The notes under the pieces: generated by a model
What the model was told of the DNA's origin: nothing
The model's database searches: none
The model's input: only the letters and a program-made list of their open reading frames with translations
Shown: piece by piece, positions 21,918 to 21,965 of the stretch
Position numbering within the stretch: the stretch's first letter is position 1
How the letters are laid out: every line of letters begins with the position of its first letter
Translations under genes and position numbers: made by a program
From: SVTX01 sp964567085
Lineage (GTDB): Bacteria; Bacillota; Clostridia; Oscillospirales; CAG-272
Assembly: GCA_964567085.1 (NCBI GenBank)
Contig: CAZMKU010000017.1
Location: 1-21,965 of the forward strand
DNA length: 21,965 nucleotides
Direction of reading: 5' to 3'

Positions 21918-21965
21918 AAGCGCGGGGGAGAAAACAAAAAAGACCCGTACTTTTACATACAGGTT

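Overview
The window looks like chromosomal DNA of an anaerobic, low-oxygen-adapted Firmicute of the class Clostridia, probably a gut member (inference). The signs are glycyl-radical chemistry, a rubrerythrin/rubredoxin oxidative-stress module, a DUF6472-like small Cys protein, BspA-type leucine-rich repeats and a PMCA-like P-type ATPase. No rRNA, tRNA, CRISPR array, transposase or phage gene was seen.

Region 1 (1-8642, + strand) is the distal part of a bacterial microcompartment (BMC) operon built around a B12-independent glycyl-radical diol dehydratase. In order: the C-terminal end of a PduA-like hexameric shell protein, PduL-type phosphotransacylase, EutN/CcmL vertex pentamer, PduS-type flavo-Fe/S electron carrier, PduT-type trimeric shell protein with the cluster-binding Cys38, the glycyl radical enzyme (GRE), its SAM-radical activase, an EutS/PduU-type shell protein, an EutP/PduV GTPase, a ParA-family ATPase, and a small disordered Lys/Ala/Pro-rich protein. 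A strong terminator closes the operon. The GRE carries the residues of glycerol/1,2-propanediol dehydratases. The likely job is diol to aldehyde inside the shell, then acyl-CoA to acyl phosphate by PduL. PduS/PduT probably pass electrons across the shell. The aldehyde and alcohol dehydrogenases expected in such a locus are not here and probably lie upstream. The most novel part is the terminal ParA plus small-protein pair, which looks like a McdAB-type compartment-positioning system but with an unfamiliar partner protein.

Region 2 (8639-15209, - strand) is a co-directional run, listed here in transcription order: a four-helix membrane protein, a BspA-like LRR lipoprotein, MetY, MetA (acetyl-CoA type by residue E111) and a large secreted GH71/GH99-like glycosidase-type protein with a C-terminal membrane anchor. 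MetA and MetY together make homocysteine from homoserine through O-acetylhomoserine.

Region 3 (15238-17428) holds a small Cys-rich DUF6472-like gene on + with a consensus promoter. Facing it on - is a three-gene nucleotide-salvage operon (HD-domain hydrolase, DeoD-like purine nucleoside phosphorylase, cytidine deaminase), also with a near-consensus promoter. The phosphorylase lacks two residues that are catalytic in E. coli DeoD.

Region 4 (17434-20331) is a PMCA-like calcium P-type ATPase on -, divergent from region 5.

Region 5 (20244-21789, + strand) is an Rrf2 regulator with a perfect extended promoter and a palindromic candidate operator, followed by a reverse-type rubrerythrin, a stretch with inverted repeats, and a rubredoxin with a shortened first cysteine knuckle, closed by a UUCG-loop terminator. 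The last 180 bases hold stem-loops but no supportable gene.
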